From Patella vulgata (taxonomy: Eukaryota; Mollusca; Gastropoda; Patellidae): 64,000 nucleotides of DNA. The stretch is from assembly GCF_932274485.2 (NCBI RefSeq), contig NC_065882.2, positions 56,519,431-56,583,430 on the forward strand, in the 5' to 3' direction. Position 1 is the first letter of the stretch. Each line of letters begins with the position of its first letter. Of the stretch, positions 32,284 to 45,282 are shown in pieces. The notes under the pieces were generated by a model, which saw only the letters and a list, made by a program, of their open reading frames with translations, made no database searches and was not told the origin of the DNA. A program made the translations under genes and the position numbers.

Positions 32284-33276
32284 ATTAAGGGCTATGACGC
32301 AAAGGTTGGGGAGTTGTACTGGAACATGGTTAAACGCGTCACGAATCTAAATTATCCAATATAAACGTGAAGACCATTTCCTTAAAATTGCATTTTTCTC
32401 GGTAACAGCTGGACTAGATTTAGTTCAAATACGTTTTAGAATTCATAAAAAAAAAAATACAAATAAATTAAATCGAAATAGATGGAAATCCGTGGACGAC
32501 AATTTCGGCGTCTGATATAAGGTCGTCATTGGCATAAAACGCAATGAATGATGTAAAGCTTGTCATCTTATAATGTAGATCAGATCATCCCAACCGAAAC
32601 TCTCTCCGTTTCGAATACAACATATACTAGATTATGAGCATCCATTTCGATGGATCCCAAATCATTTGGATATAAAAGGAAAAGCTCAAGCTGGCTTACG
32701 TTGTAATTGCATGGATGCAAATATCTCAAAGATATTAGATCAAAATATTATCGTTTTCAGTCTTTATGTCAGTCCAGAGGCAGAAGCTTCAGGGTCCCTA
32801 ATCTCGGAAGGGACCCTGAAGCTACTTCAGTCCACACTGTTTAAACACGTTGAGTCTACTGTAATGCCAGGACCTTGCTACAAACAATCCAAAGTTTAGG
32901 GGTGGATAACTGCTGTTGTGTTGCTGTGTGTTCTTGACTTGGGAATTAGGTTTTGTAGTAATTATGTTAATTACTCCTGTCATGCAACATTCCCATGACC
33001 ATCTTGCTTGTTGCAATCGGCCCCGATAATATTTTAGGCTTATGAGGACAGTCGTTTGGTTGGTTGAAATGGATACGGATGGCTCATAATATTGAAACAT
33101 TAAATCATCATGTCCCTTGAAATTCAAACATTTACTATTCGACCTAACAAAAGGTAGTTTACTAATGAATATTGGACTCCAATCAAGCAGAAAATAAATC
33201 GTTAAAGACTAAACCCGAAACTGTATTTATTACAAACAAGATAGAACTAAATAAAAATAATCCTTAGAAAATTTTC
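32284..33276. other. Intergenic DNA with a perfect short hairpin
   Basis: AGCTTCAGGGTCCCT (32785-32799) and its exact complement (32809-32823) form a 15-bp stem with a 9-base loop. Nothing else recognised. Confidence 0.6.
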
Positions 33277-33440
33277 AGAATCATAGATGGTGTTTCTAAA
33301 CTAGTAGGCAGTAGAGTACAAACTTCTAGCCTCGATCTAAATATCAGAATCATAGATGGTATTTCTAAACCAGTAAAGAACAAACTTTTTTCGCCAAGAA
33401 AAGGGTGTAGCAATATCATAGCCTCGATCTAAATATCATA
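33277..33440. repeat. ~67-bp local tandem duplication
   Basis: CAGAATCATAGATGGTGTTT at about 33278 recurs as CAGAATCATAGATGGTATTT at about 33345, and GCCTCGATCTAAATATCA recurs three times. Confidence 0.75.
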
Positions 33441-34430
33441 GCCTTCAAATTCGTAATTGCTCAGATGGAATTTTAAGAAGATTAAGGTGTTAACCAAAGG
33501 TGCTGACGGTCACCTTTAAAGTGCAAAATTGGACATTATGAAATGATAATTATAAATTGTTGAGAAGTTAAGTTAACTGTAATCCAGTTTGATAATATTT
33601 TAAAATAGGGCTAGTGTTACAGTATTTGAAAATTAGGACACTGAAAGAAGAATCAATAAACAATTAAAATCAGTTACGGTTTGTTATGTCTGTTTAAAGT
33701 GAATTTATGTGATATAAGAGAGTGACGAACTTTTAAACCTTATAATGCATGCGGTTTTTGTTGGGGTTTTTTTTCTTTTTTTTTTTCTTTAAACTTTATT
33801 CTCAGAGTTATGGAGCAATCATTGGTCACATGTAATCTAGTATTTTAATAATAGTGACCATTTGCATGGTGCATAAATAATACAGTCATGTTGCTGTTGG
33901 GTTCGCAAGTGAGAAGTTCTCCAGATCACTAGTACTGATAATTTTAGTCATGCATATATGTATAATATTCATTCTCAAATGACGCCGGAGTGTATATTAT
34001 GATAGCCTAGACCTAAAAATTGCTTTCAAATTCGTAAACAAGATTTATTAGATAGAATATCATGTAATACTATGGGAATGTATTTGTATATCAAATTGAC
34101 CCATCAGTTAACAAAATATAGATAGCCATTACCTTTTTGTTTATCAATATCTCACCATTTCCTTTCGACGTTCTCAAACTTATATTGTAATTGGGCTTTA
34201 CTTAGATACAGTGGAAATTTACTATATTGTAACGTCAGTTACATATTATTATTCATATTTGAATAATCATTGACGTCATTGGACGTAATTAACCAATCAC
34301 CTAATTAAAATGAGATATTAGGGAATATAAAACCAAAACTTAGTTTTTATTAGTTTGTAAAGCTTGTAATTTTCACCTGTACATGGAATCATGCAAATTG
34401 TTTGTAAATTCCCTACTAACCTTACGTTTA
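33441..34430. other. AT-rich intergenic DNA
   Basis: No gene or recognisable repeat. Confidence 0.5.
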
Positions 34431-34439
34431 GATAATTGT

Positions 34440-34700
34440 TATTCTTTGTTAGTCGGTCTTGGTGCTCAAACACTATGTCCTTTAAAACTTATACAAAATA
34501 AAGCAGCAAGAGTTGTCATTAACCCCACCATGCTACTCTTAATAGCCCTGTTTTAAAGCAGCTTCACTGACTTCTTACTCCCTATAGTTGTGACTTTTAA
34601 GGTTCTCTGTCTGAAGTATTCATTTTTTTATATTGTCCAGGATGACCAGTCTATCTCCATGATCTTCAAACATAGTAATGATTAAACTTTTATTTGATTA
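34440..34700 (+). mobile_element. Short LINE reverse transcriptase remnant
   Basis: Reads KLIQNKAARVVINPT, the conserved 'IQNKAAR' segment near the end of Jockey/CR1/L2-type reverse transcriptases, with weaker similarity (LTFKVLCL-like) about 100 bp further on. Heavily decayed. Confidence 0.55.
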
Positions 34701-36000
34701 ACAGTCTGCTTTGCTCTTAACATGTTTTAGCCAATTTTAGAAAAATTCTCTGGTACACTTATTTACATTTTTATCTTTTATATGTTATTGTTTTTTTTCT
34801 TTGTATTTTTTAACCTTTACTTTTTTTTTTTTTTTAACACATCTACTTCCATTCCCATATTGTATCAAGGTAAAAGTGTCATAGGGCAGATGTTCCAGTT
34901 GGATTCTATTATATAAATTATTATTATTACTATCTTTATCTATTTGCATTGGTAGGAAACTCCAGTATGAAGCCATTGTTTGAACGGTATACGCGATCAA
35001 ACAGGCATCCCGGTACCGTGTATAACATTTCGCAGTTAGGTAGTGACGTCTAGGCCCTGATATTTTGTACAGCTAATATGAGAAACTCTGGAAGTAATTA
35101 TCGTAAAATCTTTAATAATTTAATAAAAAAAAACAGTCTTTACTAGATTGTACACTGAATGAGCTAAACAACCCAATCGTATTTCAAAATTATCGGTTGA
35201 CAATTAATGCTAATAACATTACATACAAAGGCGTATAGCTGTGCCAGTCAATATCAACATGATTTCAATTTTCAACATGCACAAAATCCAATTATGATTA
35301 AACAGATATCGGCTTAGAATTGTTGCTTCCAGCAGGATATCGTAACAAAGTGGATCTACTTTGAAAGCGAAAATTGATAGTCGATGAAAATTAATCCTTA
35401 TAAATTTACAACAAAAAAATGAATACAAAAGGGCGATTGGTAATTGCAGTTTCGATAATGTTAAAGTGGACTACATGCATAACTCGGGACGTAATATTGA
35501 CAAGGCATTTGTACTGATCGTAAGACATTTGTAAAAAATTGTTAGTATTCGACTTTACTCTGTGGCGCCTAGCGAATACGGCTGGCTAATAAACCTCATT
35601 ATATGAAAATTTGATATTCGTAGCGATTGGCCTGGATAAATACTGAAAAAGGTTAGACCTTACACATGTTTATGAATGTTTGCTAATGTCTTACGAATAC
35701 TTACGAATGTCCTTGCGAAGTTCGCAATTGCTCTTAAACGCGCTACGATTGAAATCGTGCTTTTAATCGTGGAGTAATCGTAGTAATCCATGTAATACTA
35801 TTTGGTAATTTATGCGAAATTGCATTAGGCGAATATAAATGCACCAGAGGACAAGATTTATAATTTGATAAATACATATGTTTTATCAGTCTTCTCCCTT
35901 GTATAAATATTAACTTTAGTATGAGTTTATTTCAAAACGCAAATTAAATTGTTTATGAAATATTGACAGAATAATATGACATGGGGTCTAGGGCCAACGA
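34701..36000. other. AT-rich intergenic DNA
   Basis: No feature recognised. Confidence 0.5.
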
Positions 36001-36011
36001 TAAATTCTATG

Positions 36012-36290
36012 GAGAGAGAAATGGCTTTAACGTCCACTCGACACAAACTAGGTCATTTCGGGACTAACACATGGTTCAATTTTATTTCAACAATTCGCTT
36101 GCACGTAGGGGTTTTTAGCAGCGAGGGGAAACCGGAGGACCCGGAGAAAACCACGAGGTTGGGCAGGCGACCCTACTTCTTGCCACGTACAATCGGGGAA
36201 TCGAAACCACGCCAATTTACTCAATGACATAACTTATGATACAGCGCGCACGCGCTAACCATTCGACCACACACACCCCCTCCGCCCCTT
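36012..36290 (-). mobile_element. SINE-B with 11-bp target-site duplication
   Basis: TAAATTCTATG at 36001-36011 and 36291-36301 flanks about 279 bp whose left end is GAGAGAGAAATGGCTTTAAC, then ACGTCCACTCGACACAAACT; the head (CGCGCTAACCATTCGACCAC) is at the right. Minus-strand copy of the family at 22839-23090. Confidence 0.92.
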
Positions 36291-36559
36291 TAAATTCTAT
36301 GATCTAGATCACTTATGATAGGAAAATTATCGCTGTCCATATAAGGATGGCTTGGTAATCAATCACCAAATTAATTACGTAATATTTGGCTAATTAAATA
36401 ATTTATAGCAGAAGTCTAGGCATATATAACGAGTGGAATTTCAGCTCTGGGGTAGACACGATGTAGATTCTTAGAGGGGAAGATGTAGCAAGTTCTATCA
36501 GCAGGTTCGCTCTTTCGAGTTTGGATGGGAGTGGGATTGAGAGAATGACTATTGTAATC

Positions 36560-36745
36560 TATGCTTGTAACCTATGTATCCAGTGCTTGACATAAAATTT
36601 AGAAACGAACTGTGGTATTGTTATTCCTGTAACCACAAACTGAGTAATCCGAGAATAAATTCACAACGTTTTAAATGGAGTCCTAAGTTAAAAATTACAA
36701 ATACAATATGAGACAATACTAGACGATCAAAAGGCTAATAACTTG
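36560..36745. repeat. Dispersed repeat, copy 2 (partner at 29440)
   Basis: Diverged homologue of 29440-29625, sharing CTATGCTTGTAACCT, AACGAACTGTG and CTAGACGATCAAAAGGCTA. Confidence 0.55.
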
Positions 36746-39700
36746 TGGGGCAGAGAAGAGAGCATACGTCAGACGTTGGATGTGGGGAGTTTTTGGGTGT
36801 TTGTGTTTTCTACATCTAACCAGCGATTAGACGCCTTGTTCTTGTCAAGCTCCCCTCCTTTTCCGTACTAATAAACTTAAACCTAGCTGAAAACTCGACG
36901 GGGTGACGGTAATATACAATACAAAGCAAGGCTAGATCTATCTAAAATATTGGATCAAATCTACTAAAATATATACTGTAAAAGTGACGTAATTATAACA
37001 AATACTGCAATCTACAGCTCGTAAATATTCTCACCCCATATTATAAACGCCGTTATGTTTAAATTATGAAGAACGCTAGATCGGAGACGGTCTAGCATAT
37101 ATGACGTCACATATGATTGGGAGTTATGGTGGGGGTTAGGGCTTAGATTTCGTCAAGGTCTCGGGATGTAAACAGGGCTAGCACTAAACCTAATCCTAGA
37201 CCTAAACCTTATTCTAACTCAGAATCCACATATGACCCGATTTGTGCTAGCCCTTCTTCGATTTAGCTTTCTCCTTAAATTATATAATATTTTTATTATC
37301 TATTACTGGTTAGCTTTATGTAAAAAAACAACCTTTAATTACAAAACTCACGAAAGTCACAAAGAATACTAAATTATTCTTAATTTCAAAATAATAGCTT
37401 TTTACAGCCCTTTTCTTTAGTTTTAAGGAGAGAAATGGAAATTCACATGTACTCAGTTTATTAGATCTTAGTGGAGCCCCAAAAAGGAAAATTAAATCTA
37501 CTTGGCACACCACACCCAACCTTGCTACCCGGACTCGTGTAAAATTAAAACATTAACTTTGGAATTGACATTCTGTAATATTATACGTCTATAGAGGTTA
37601 TTTAAGTTCCCTCTGCCTAATGTATTGAAATCGTTACCCGCAAATAGATGACAGCTAGATTTAGGCTAATTAGGTACCTTGCGATTAAAATCGGTCAATG
37701 ACGTCACTAGTAATCCAAATATGGTCTCCCATACTAGAAAACTGGCCACCTTTCATTCCCCCCACCCCCCTCGCGATTTTTTCTCATATAAGAACATTGT
37801 GTTTAAATCCTAGGTAGCTGTTTAAATCCGGGGTAGCTTCTGTGCAAGTGATCAATCAGGTAAAGGAAGTCTCTGACCAATTACCCGGAGTCGGTCTATG
37901 ACTCAAGCACGTATCCTCTTTATAAGAAGATGCGATTAAGGTCTATTTAGATCATCATACGGCATTCCCAGAGATACGTACCATTAGCCGCCTCAGTGTA
38001 GATAAGAGGCCGGGATAGACATCATAGGGTTTGAACGTGTTTGGCGTTTAAATACCTATAAGATAATTGCGTTATGGTTTTGTAGAAAATATTATTGTGA
38101 GGCCTTTGAAGATTTTATATACAATGCAACGTGAAATTCTTCTGTGACACAAGGTAGTGTATCACATACAGTTTTGTTTGAATCTTTGAGACAGGTTCTG
38201 TCACCAGGAGATCCAGAGAGTGAGTCAGCTATATCTCTGTGGGGTTGCCCATGTTCCTGAAGCAACGACCGCGAGTTTTACAACATCTAGCCGTTGCTTC
38301 AATACTCAACAATTCCCGAACTTTTGCACTCGTTGTGTTTACACGTGACTAATTAGCATTGTTCAATCAGAGTTCGTGGCACATAACACACTGTAAACAA
38401 ATATGGCGGCCCTCCATAGAAAAAGAAATAGACAAGTTTACAGCCTTTGTTGATCACCCATGATTTCCAGCAACCTTGACATTGATCTAACCTTAAACTT
38501 TGCAACTCGATTTTAGCTAGAAGCGCGAGACTTGATAATCGTAACGATATTTTTAACGAAGGATTCTGATAGGATCACAAGCTGGACTTATACCCCATCG
38601 AAATTAGTGCTAAAATATGCGGGGTATTACGTGAAGGGCTTGATAAGATGGGGGTTGCCATTACTAGGGTTGTTTAACACGTGGGAGTGGCATGATTCTT
38701 CCTCCGTTAAAAGCAGAGATGTTGTATTCCAAAAGATGTATCTGATAGCCAGCCAGCCAGACGAACAGCTACTTGGCCTAGCGTCAAGGTATTCACCTCA
38801 CCAAGATCTTTATATACCTAATTTTGGAGCTTGTGCATAGAAAGACCTACCTGTCGTATGATGGAAGTTTTATATTACAGGGTTCTAACGAGATATTCTG
38901 AGACTTCTACTAGTTGATTACAATTCTAAACAATTATACACTTAAAAATTAACAGAATCGTGTCTTTCATTGCGGAAAAAAGGGAAAATGTGAATAGGTG
39001 ATCGGGATTCGTTGAATATCAAATATTTCACAACGAAACTAATATGATCAAAGAAACTGATTACAAGAGGGATATGCAAAACAGTTTGATTAACACATGA
39101 AAAATCTGTTTAATTTTGCACATGTATAAGTCTAGCGACTAAAGTTCTTACTTTTTGTAGTTTAAGTAATGTATTAAGCACATGTATATTATAAAACCCA
39201 TACAGGCAGCATTATACATAAATACCTCCACAATTCCCTATGTCCTTCAGCTATTGTCAATGGCAATTAGTCTTAATGTGTGTACTAACAGGGAACTGAC
39301 TTCATCTATCCAGTCAAATTAATCGATTGTCATTATATATGGTATTTTATGGGTTAATTGTTTAAGGGAAAAAAAACAATGAAAGGATGTGTAAACATTG
39401 ACTCGGGTTGATAACTCATCATTTATAAATAGATTTCATAATTACCATCAAATATAAAGCTATAGACTTTTGTTCAAACAATTAAGACTCTACAGTAGAT
39501 AAAAACTGTTGATTTTGATAATTCAATGAGCTGATCTACATTAGGAAATTGTACAACTTACGGTGGTGAACCATGGAATACTATCGCAATTGACGGTGTT
39601 AATGGATTCTCCTTTATCGCAAATGTCCACTAAAAGGTGTTATTCATGAATGCAATGTATACAGCATATAATCTGTAATACCAATATTGCTAGCAATCGG

Positions 39701-40320
39701 TATTTTTGTTACAAAAACCACAGAAAGTGATTAACTGTATGGAATGATTGAAATGCATACAGCTTATAATCTGTAATAACAATATTCCGTTAATCAATCT
39801 GTTATGGAAAACGACAGAAGTGTATTTATTTTTAACACAATGAGTTTAACAAATCGGCAAAAAACAAATGCAAATGGATTTCTGTTTTATGAATAATATA
39901 AAACAGTTAATACCATGGAATAATCAAAAAGTATCCTTAAACGCATAGCATTCCAAAATGATAGAGAAATATGAACCCATGTATCCTAAAATATCATAAC
40001 AAAAACAATGGTAATATATCGACCAATTATTGGATATCACCATGTATTTAATAGTTAGGGGATAAGGTTTAATGTTTTGTGAATGGTTATGGGCATTGGA
40101 ACATAGTGTACAGAAAACATTTTAAATGGTGCGCTACGGAATTGTGTAATATTGTAAATAAAATCCTGCAATCCTTCATGCCTTTACGATTAATTTTAAT
40201 GTGTTTATGTCATCGCGCTCCACGAAATGAATACCAAGTGATACCTGTTAATTGGAGCAGAACACTTCGTAGCTATACTGGAATTAATAGGTTTTTTTCA
40301 AAATTGATAAAAATAAACCT
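36746..40320. other. Long stretch without a supported gene
   Basis: At 37130-37230 there are degenerate GGGTTAGGG / CCTAAACC strings and an inverted pair AGGGCTAGCAC...GTGCTAGCCC. A 102-aa open frame at 38532-38840 (MIIVTIFLTKDSDRITSWTY...) has no family resemblance and no splice context. The rest is AT-rich and featureless. Confidence 0.5.
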
Positions 40321-40329
40321 ATAGTAGAC

Positions 40330-41020
40330 ACATTAGAAAAAACCAATAAAAAAATTAATGCAAACACAATAGAAGCGTTCGATTTTTCTACTTTGTATAC
40401 TATGCTTCAACATGCAGATCTTAAAGATAAATTAGATTGGTTTGTAGATAAAGCCTTTAATGGAGCTTTCGGGAAAGGCAGAAGATGCTAAATGGATTAT
40501 AAAACGTCGCAATGCCGACACTGTAGTTTTTGATAAAGAAAAATTTCAAAATAAAATAAAACCAAGTACGAACAATCCAAACCATTAGACAAAGTTCGAA
40601 GTCCTAAAAAATGGTATAGGCAAAATAGTGTAATAAGGCAAATAGTGTAATCAGCATATGGACTGTTCACCGTGTACAAAATACATCATACATTTCCTTA
40701 TTGATAATGCCATATTTGAGGTTGGGGATCAGATAATGCAACAAACCATTGGTTTGCCAATGGGAACTGACCCCGCCCCATTCATGGCAAACGCACATTT
40801 ATATAAATACGAATTCGACTTTCAAGACCATAAAAGAAAAACAGATTACAAAGTAGCTAAAAGTCTAAACTATACCTTCCGATACATTGATGACATAACA
40901 CCTATCAATGATAACGGAAATTTCAACAAATATAAAAGTGAAATATATCCTCCTGAACTAATATTAAATAAAGAAAATTCCGGTACTATAAACGTCGAAA
41001 GGGTTACCAGGTCATTTCAG
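40330..41020 (+). mobile_element. Penelope-like reverse transcriptase fossil
   Basis: Contains FDFSTLYTMLQH, then IGLPMGTDPAPFMANAHLY and FRYIDDITPIND...EIYPPEL, the motif series of Penelope-like element reverse transcriptases. The copy is broken and partial; no GIY-YIG endonuclease part or terminal repeats were seen. Moderately old. Confidence 0.75.
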
Positions 41021-41028
41021 GGTTTATA

Positions 41029-41385
41029 ATGGAAATAGCACTAGTAAATGCCCACATTGCATATAAATTAGCTTACCCAGAAAAAAATTTAACCACAAAG
41101 CAATTCCGTCTTAAAATTGTTGAAAAACTCATTGGCGAGAGAGGGAATAGTATTAGTAGTACATATAATTATTCAAACAAAAGCGTGAAACGTTTAACCG
41201 AGAGACATTTTCCAGCTCAATATGACAATAAAAAGTATAAACCAGATTGTATTGTATGTTCAGACAGGGCAAGTAATAATCGTAAGCAGACCAGGTGGTA
41301 CTGTAAAAATTGTAATAAAGCTATGTGTGTTGAAATCTGTTTTGAGAGGTATCATTTGCTAGAGAATTATAGAGTTAAATATTAA
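41029..41385 (+). pseudogene. piggyBac transposase C-terminal fragment
   Basis: A 118-aa open frame: VNAHIAYKLAYPEKNLTTKQ then FRLKIVEKLIG, followed by RHFPAQYDNKKYKPDCIVC, WYCKNCNKAMCVEICFERYH. This matches the end of the DDE domain plus the C-terminal Cys-rich finger (paired CxxC, CxxxC, H) of piggyBac transposases. About 350-450 residues of N-terminal and catalytic region are absent; the sequence directly upstream belongs to an unrelated Penelope-like fossil. No TTAA terminus was seen nearby. Confidence 0.8.
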
Positions 41386-43600
41386 ACAATTAAAATTTCG
41401 ATGATTAGTAAGAATGTAAATATGTTTACTTTTAAGGATTATATTTTCTTGTTAATAGTAATAGTTTACTAGGCAATTTTAATTGTTATTGATTGAATTG
41501 ATATTGATATAGGTTAATTGTCAATCTTAATATTTTCAAATAGTATGTGATAAACTAAAAATAATTTAATATTATTTATATTTAATAATTTCTTATTTAA
41601 TTGTAAATTAAATATATTTATTGTTTGTGTAATGTATATTTAATAATTTGATATATTTAATATATTTAATGTAAGTGTAATGTGTACTATAATTGTAAAT
41701 TAAACTAAAGATATTTATTGTTAGTGTCATCGTCATGTATAATCATATGGAGAAGCTAATTTAAATTATGTTGTAATTCATGTTGTATTAACCTACAGCA
41801 CTCTATGTTTGATCCTGTGAATGTGATTTATTAAAGAAAATAATAACTACATTTGGTTTTCTTCAATTACATCATATATACCCTGAAATATGTAAAATTA
41901 ATTGGAAATCAAGCGTCATAATTTTGATACTGATAAACTTGGAGGTTTTCGCCATTGATCTATTTATAGCTCAGTGGTTTCCTGCCGACGTGGGGGCGGT
42001 TCTTGGATTCGGCACCCGAATATGATTGGTTGGGGACGGGTCGTGCAGTAGACTACAGGATGTGATTGCGTCTACTAATACTATGCTCATTTTATATTCT
42101 ACATAATATACAAATCAGAAACGTAGGCCTAAATCCAAAATATACAGGTGCGGCCAGTCTGTACTTAATAAAAGACAATATAGTAAAGTTGGGGAATTAG
42201 AACACATGAATAGTTGTTATTGTGAACCAGACCGGCTAAATATAATAATTGCATCGCAAAAGGTAAAACGTTAGGTTAGAGCTAAGTCACAAGTGCGATG
42301 TCAACCAGATTTTCGCCAATTCTAATTGTGTGACGTCATGTCTCTTCAAATCTATCTAAAGTCTAGAATTTCCCCAAATTCTATGATATAATTGTAAAAA
42401 ATATTTAGATACAACGGCATTTGAATGTATTAAATAAATAAAAATGATTAACGACGAATGATTTTTAGTTCACAACGGCCAAAAAATGAATATCACGTGA
42501 ATACGTGAATTTTGCCCGAAGTATCGAAATTATAGCATTTTCTATTGTAATTTTTGGCCTTAAATTTATATTTATGAAAATGGCATTAAATCTAGATCAT
42601 TTAATTCATTTACCCGAAGTGTCTATCTACCACTGTTTTTTAATGAGATGACTTTAAAATATATAGTCTATTTTACCACTATTGACCACTATGACGTGGG
42701 TTTTTTGACGTTATGACGTCAAAACTCTGGGTCACTTAAGAGTTAATGTTATGCCTTTATAAATACACTTACATTGTACGATTTCTTCAACATACCTGTT
42801 TTGCATTTCTTGTGTGGGGTATTATATTAATATATTATATATTGTACAATTACATAACTTAATAATTCCGATTAGTCGCTAGAACTTATGGTTTTTAAGC
42901 TTTTAACGTTATTTTATCTGGATTATCGCCCTTATTATTGTGATTTTTTTATCACCTTCTAAGATATGATGCCATTCTCTGTCAGCAGACGGCTGTCCCT
43001 CGAGAAAGTCGACATTTCCTACTTACTTCTTTGTATTCAGTTTTGTTTTTGATTTTTTTGTGACGATGGAACATGTACCCTATATGTATTGAATACTGAA
43101 GCGTTTTCTTTATTGAATTTAAGAGTTTAGACTACTTTTTTATACATTTCACCGATGTGGTTACTTGTTGTATAGTTGAATTTTACTACATATGCTTACA
43201 TTCGTATTTCGTGTAGCATATAGCAGATCATGACTCATGCTGGCATTACACAATGGGTTCTTTGGGTTGTATTCCTAATTGTTTTCAAATTTGAGTGAAA
43301 TCTGTATCACTACAGACCCGGGACTGTACAGCGCAGTGGACGCTTACGGCTAGCCCCCGGATCCATTCACTTTTTTTGAATTGTCTGTATGTTTGTGTTT
43401 TCCTGAGTATGATGTCCTGTCCGTGTATTTGTTTTTGTATAAATTTTGTGTGCAGCCCCCCTGCACTTACTACTAAGTTATACTCAATTCAAACAATCAT
43501 TAATGCATTTCAGATTTTATTTTTTAAAGAAGTTTTAGTAACAAATAACGTTAAAAAACACTTTCGGAAGCTAAATCACGTGACATGACGTAAGAGGCGA
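41386..43600. other. Very AT-rich intergenic DNA
   Basis: Low-complexity ATTTAATA-type sequence at about 41560-41720; otherwise no gene. The open frame at 43295-43588 is not recognised. Confidence 0.5.
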
Positions 43601-43661
43601 CATAGCCCAGGTTAGGAGCAGAACAGTAGGACGTTAAACCCCATTTCATTTCATTTTCATT
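43601..43661 (+). mobile_element. SINE-A 3' tail fragment
   Basis: AGCCCAGGTTAGGAGCAGAA, then CAGTAGGACGTTAAACCCC and (ATTTC)n, the tail of the SINE at 16261-16631, here on the plus strand. Confidence 0.85.
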
Positions 43662-44076
43662 TACACTCGTGTAGCAGTCGATGTATATTTCAATTCGGCA
43701 TCGGCAGAAACTGACAGCTTGTCAGACATTGATTTCGCCCCGAATGTTCTTCCCTATCATAACGGGTCAATTAGAAATGCGAGCAACAGCGCTGACGATG
43801 ATGGTTCGGAACATTCTATCATTTCTAGCGAAGAAGAACAATCGCTACAGGCTGTGTTCGGATTAGGTCAGAGTATCTTGTCTTATCACTATCAGTATCA
43901 CAGTCCTTCGATTCTCGATAACCTTTCGCTTCATTTATTGATGTTCACGTTTCATCGGCGAAAATATATCATTAACTATTAATTCCAACAAGTTTACCCT
44001 AGCCATAGGGTAATGCGGTAGTATATGCCCTAGCCTACTTTCTTTGTGGTATCTTGATCGACATAATAATATAATT

Positions 44077-44260
44077 GTCCCCCGCCTTTCGAAGAAAGCA
44101 GGGGGCTATTAAAATGGGTTCGTCTGTCTGTCTGCCTGTCCGTCACACTTTTTGGGACACAATAACTCTCCTTCTAATTGAGCTAATTGCTGCTGGCTCT
44201 TCTTTTTCTTTTCAGGAAACTTTTGTCTAGGAAGAGTCATAGGTAAGAAAAACCCTAATG
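44077..44260. repeat. Possible repeat element start with hairpin and TCTG run
   Basis: CCCCCGCCTTTCGAAGAAAG-CAGGGGG forms a near-perfect palindrome, followed by (TCTG)n and GTCACACTTTTTGGGACAC. Similar composition at 13300-13340. No right end defined. Confidence 0.4.
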
Positions 44261-44450
44261 GAATGTCTTTAACTTTTAAACACTGAAGTTGTGAACCGTA
44301 ATATTAAAGGACTTTTAACTAACTTTAAACCAGTCCAGCTATGTGGTTTTTACCGCGAGCAAGCAAGCGGATTCTTTTTCCCCACGCGAACATCGGTCAG
44401 CTGGGCCTCCTATTTTAAACTGTTTTTATTATGACAAAAGGAGAAGATGC

Positions 44451-44491
44451 CCCCCCCCCCTCTCTCTCTCTTTCTCTCTCACTCTCTCTTC
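44451..44491. repeat. C-run and (CT)n microsatellite
   Basis: A C-homopolymer followed by CTCTCT repeats with a few interruptions. Confidence 0.9.
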
Positions 44492-45052
44492 TCACTACAG
44501 CGATTTTATAAGTGTGTTTTAAAGTGACTTTTTGATATACAAGGACTTTTTAAGGCGACTTTTGATATACACGGACTTTATTATTTGGTGTTTTTACCAA
44601 CTTCAACCCATTAAGTGTAAATAATTTAATTAAATCAACCGGTCATTAATATCATATTTAATGTAATGGACGTTAAATCTTTAATACACCACAACATATT
44701 AACTCTTTAATTTATATAACGCGTCGTGATTTGCTGTGCGGATTTTATCGATCTGATACAAACAGTTAGCTGGATATAAAAAAAAAAACGTGAGGGGTTT
44801 ATATAGTCCAATTGATAATGTGCAGAGTTAAGATTAGCTTTATTTATGATAGATACAGTTGGGGCTTGCAAATGCGTTGCCATTCTATTTATTTGACCGT
44901 TCAAGTAATCGCTTAAAAGATACGGTATGATCAGAAGTACATATTTTGATGTGACGACAGCCTATTAATTATGTTATGAATTTAGTTTATCAAAATTGAA
45001 ATTTACACTTAACATTAACCTTTTGAAGGAAATCTCAGGATATCGGGGTTTA

Positions 45053-45282
45053 ATGGTTACTCCCACTATGGAGCAATCAAAAACAACAGCCTGGCCAAAG
45101 ATACATGGACCAGAAAATGTACGTTTACGGGAACAACTAGGAAGTTTTTGTAAGGACACCAGTTTCACTGCGATAGTAAATATATATCGAGCTACAAGTG
45201 TGTTTAAAAGATTGGCATGGTTTCTAACATTTTTGTTTTGTCTTGGGTGGTTAACGTTCCAATGTTATCAACTCTTAGACAG
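45053..45282 (+). CDS. Gene 2 exon 1: N-terminus and TM1
   Basis: MVTPTMEQSKTTAWP ... SFTAIVNIYRAT, then TM1 (AWFLTFLFCLGWLTFQCY). VRLREQLGSFC and SFTAIVNIYRAT are identical to gene 1. Ends AG|GTAAGT in phase 2. Confidence 0.92.

Noticed and set aside
38532-38840. 102-aa open frame
   Set aside because: No recognisable domain, splice context or repeat relation; treated as chance.
44077-44260. Helitron start
   Set aside because: Has a palindrome and (TCTG)n, but no CTRR-type 3' end could be located.
44996-45052. Upstream in-frame ATG for gene 2
   Set aside because: Would add 19 residues not matched in gene 1; similarity begins at 45053.
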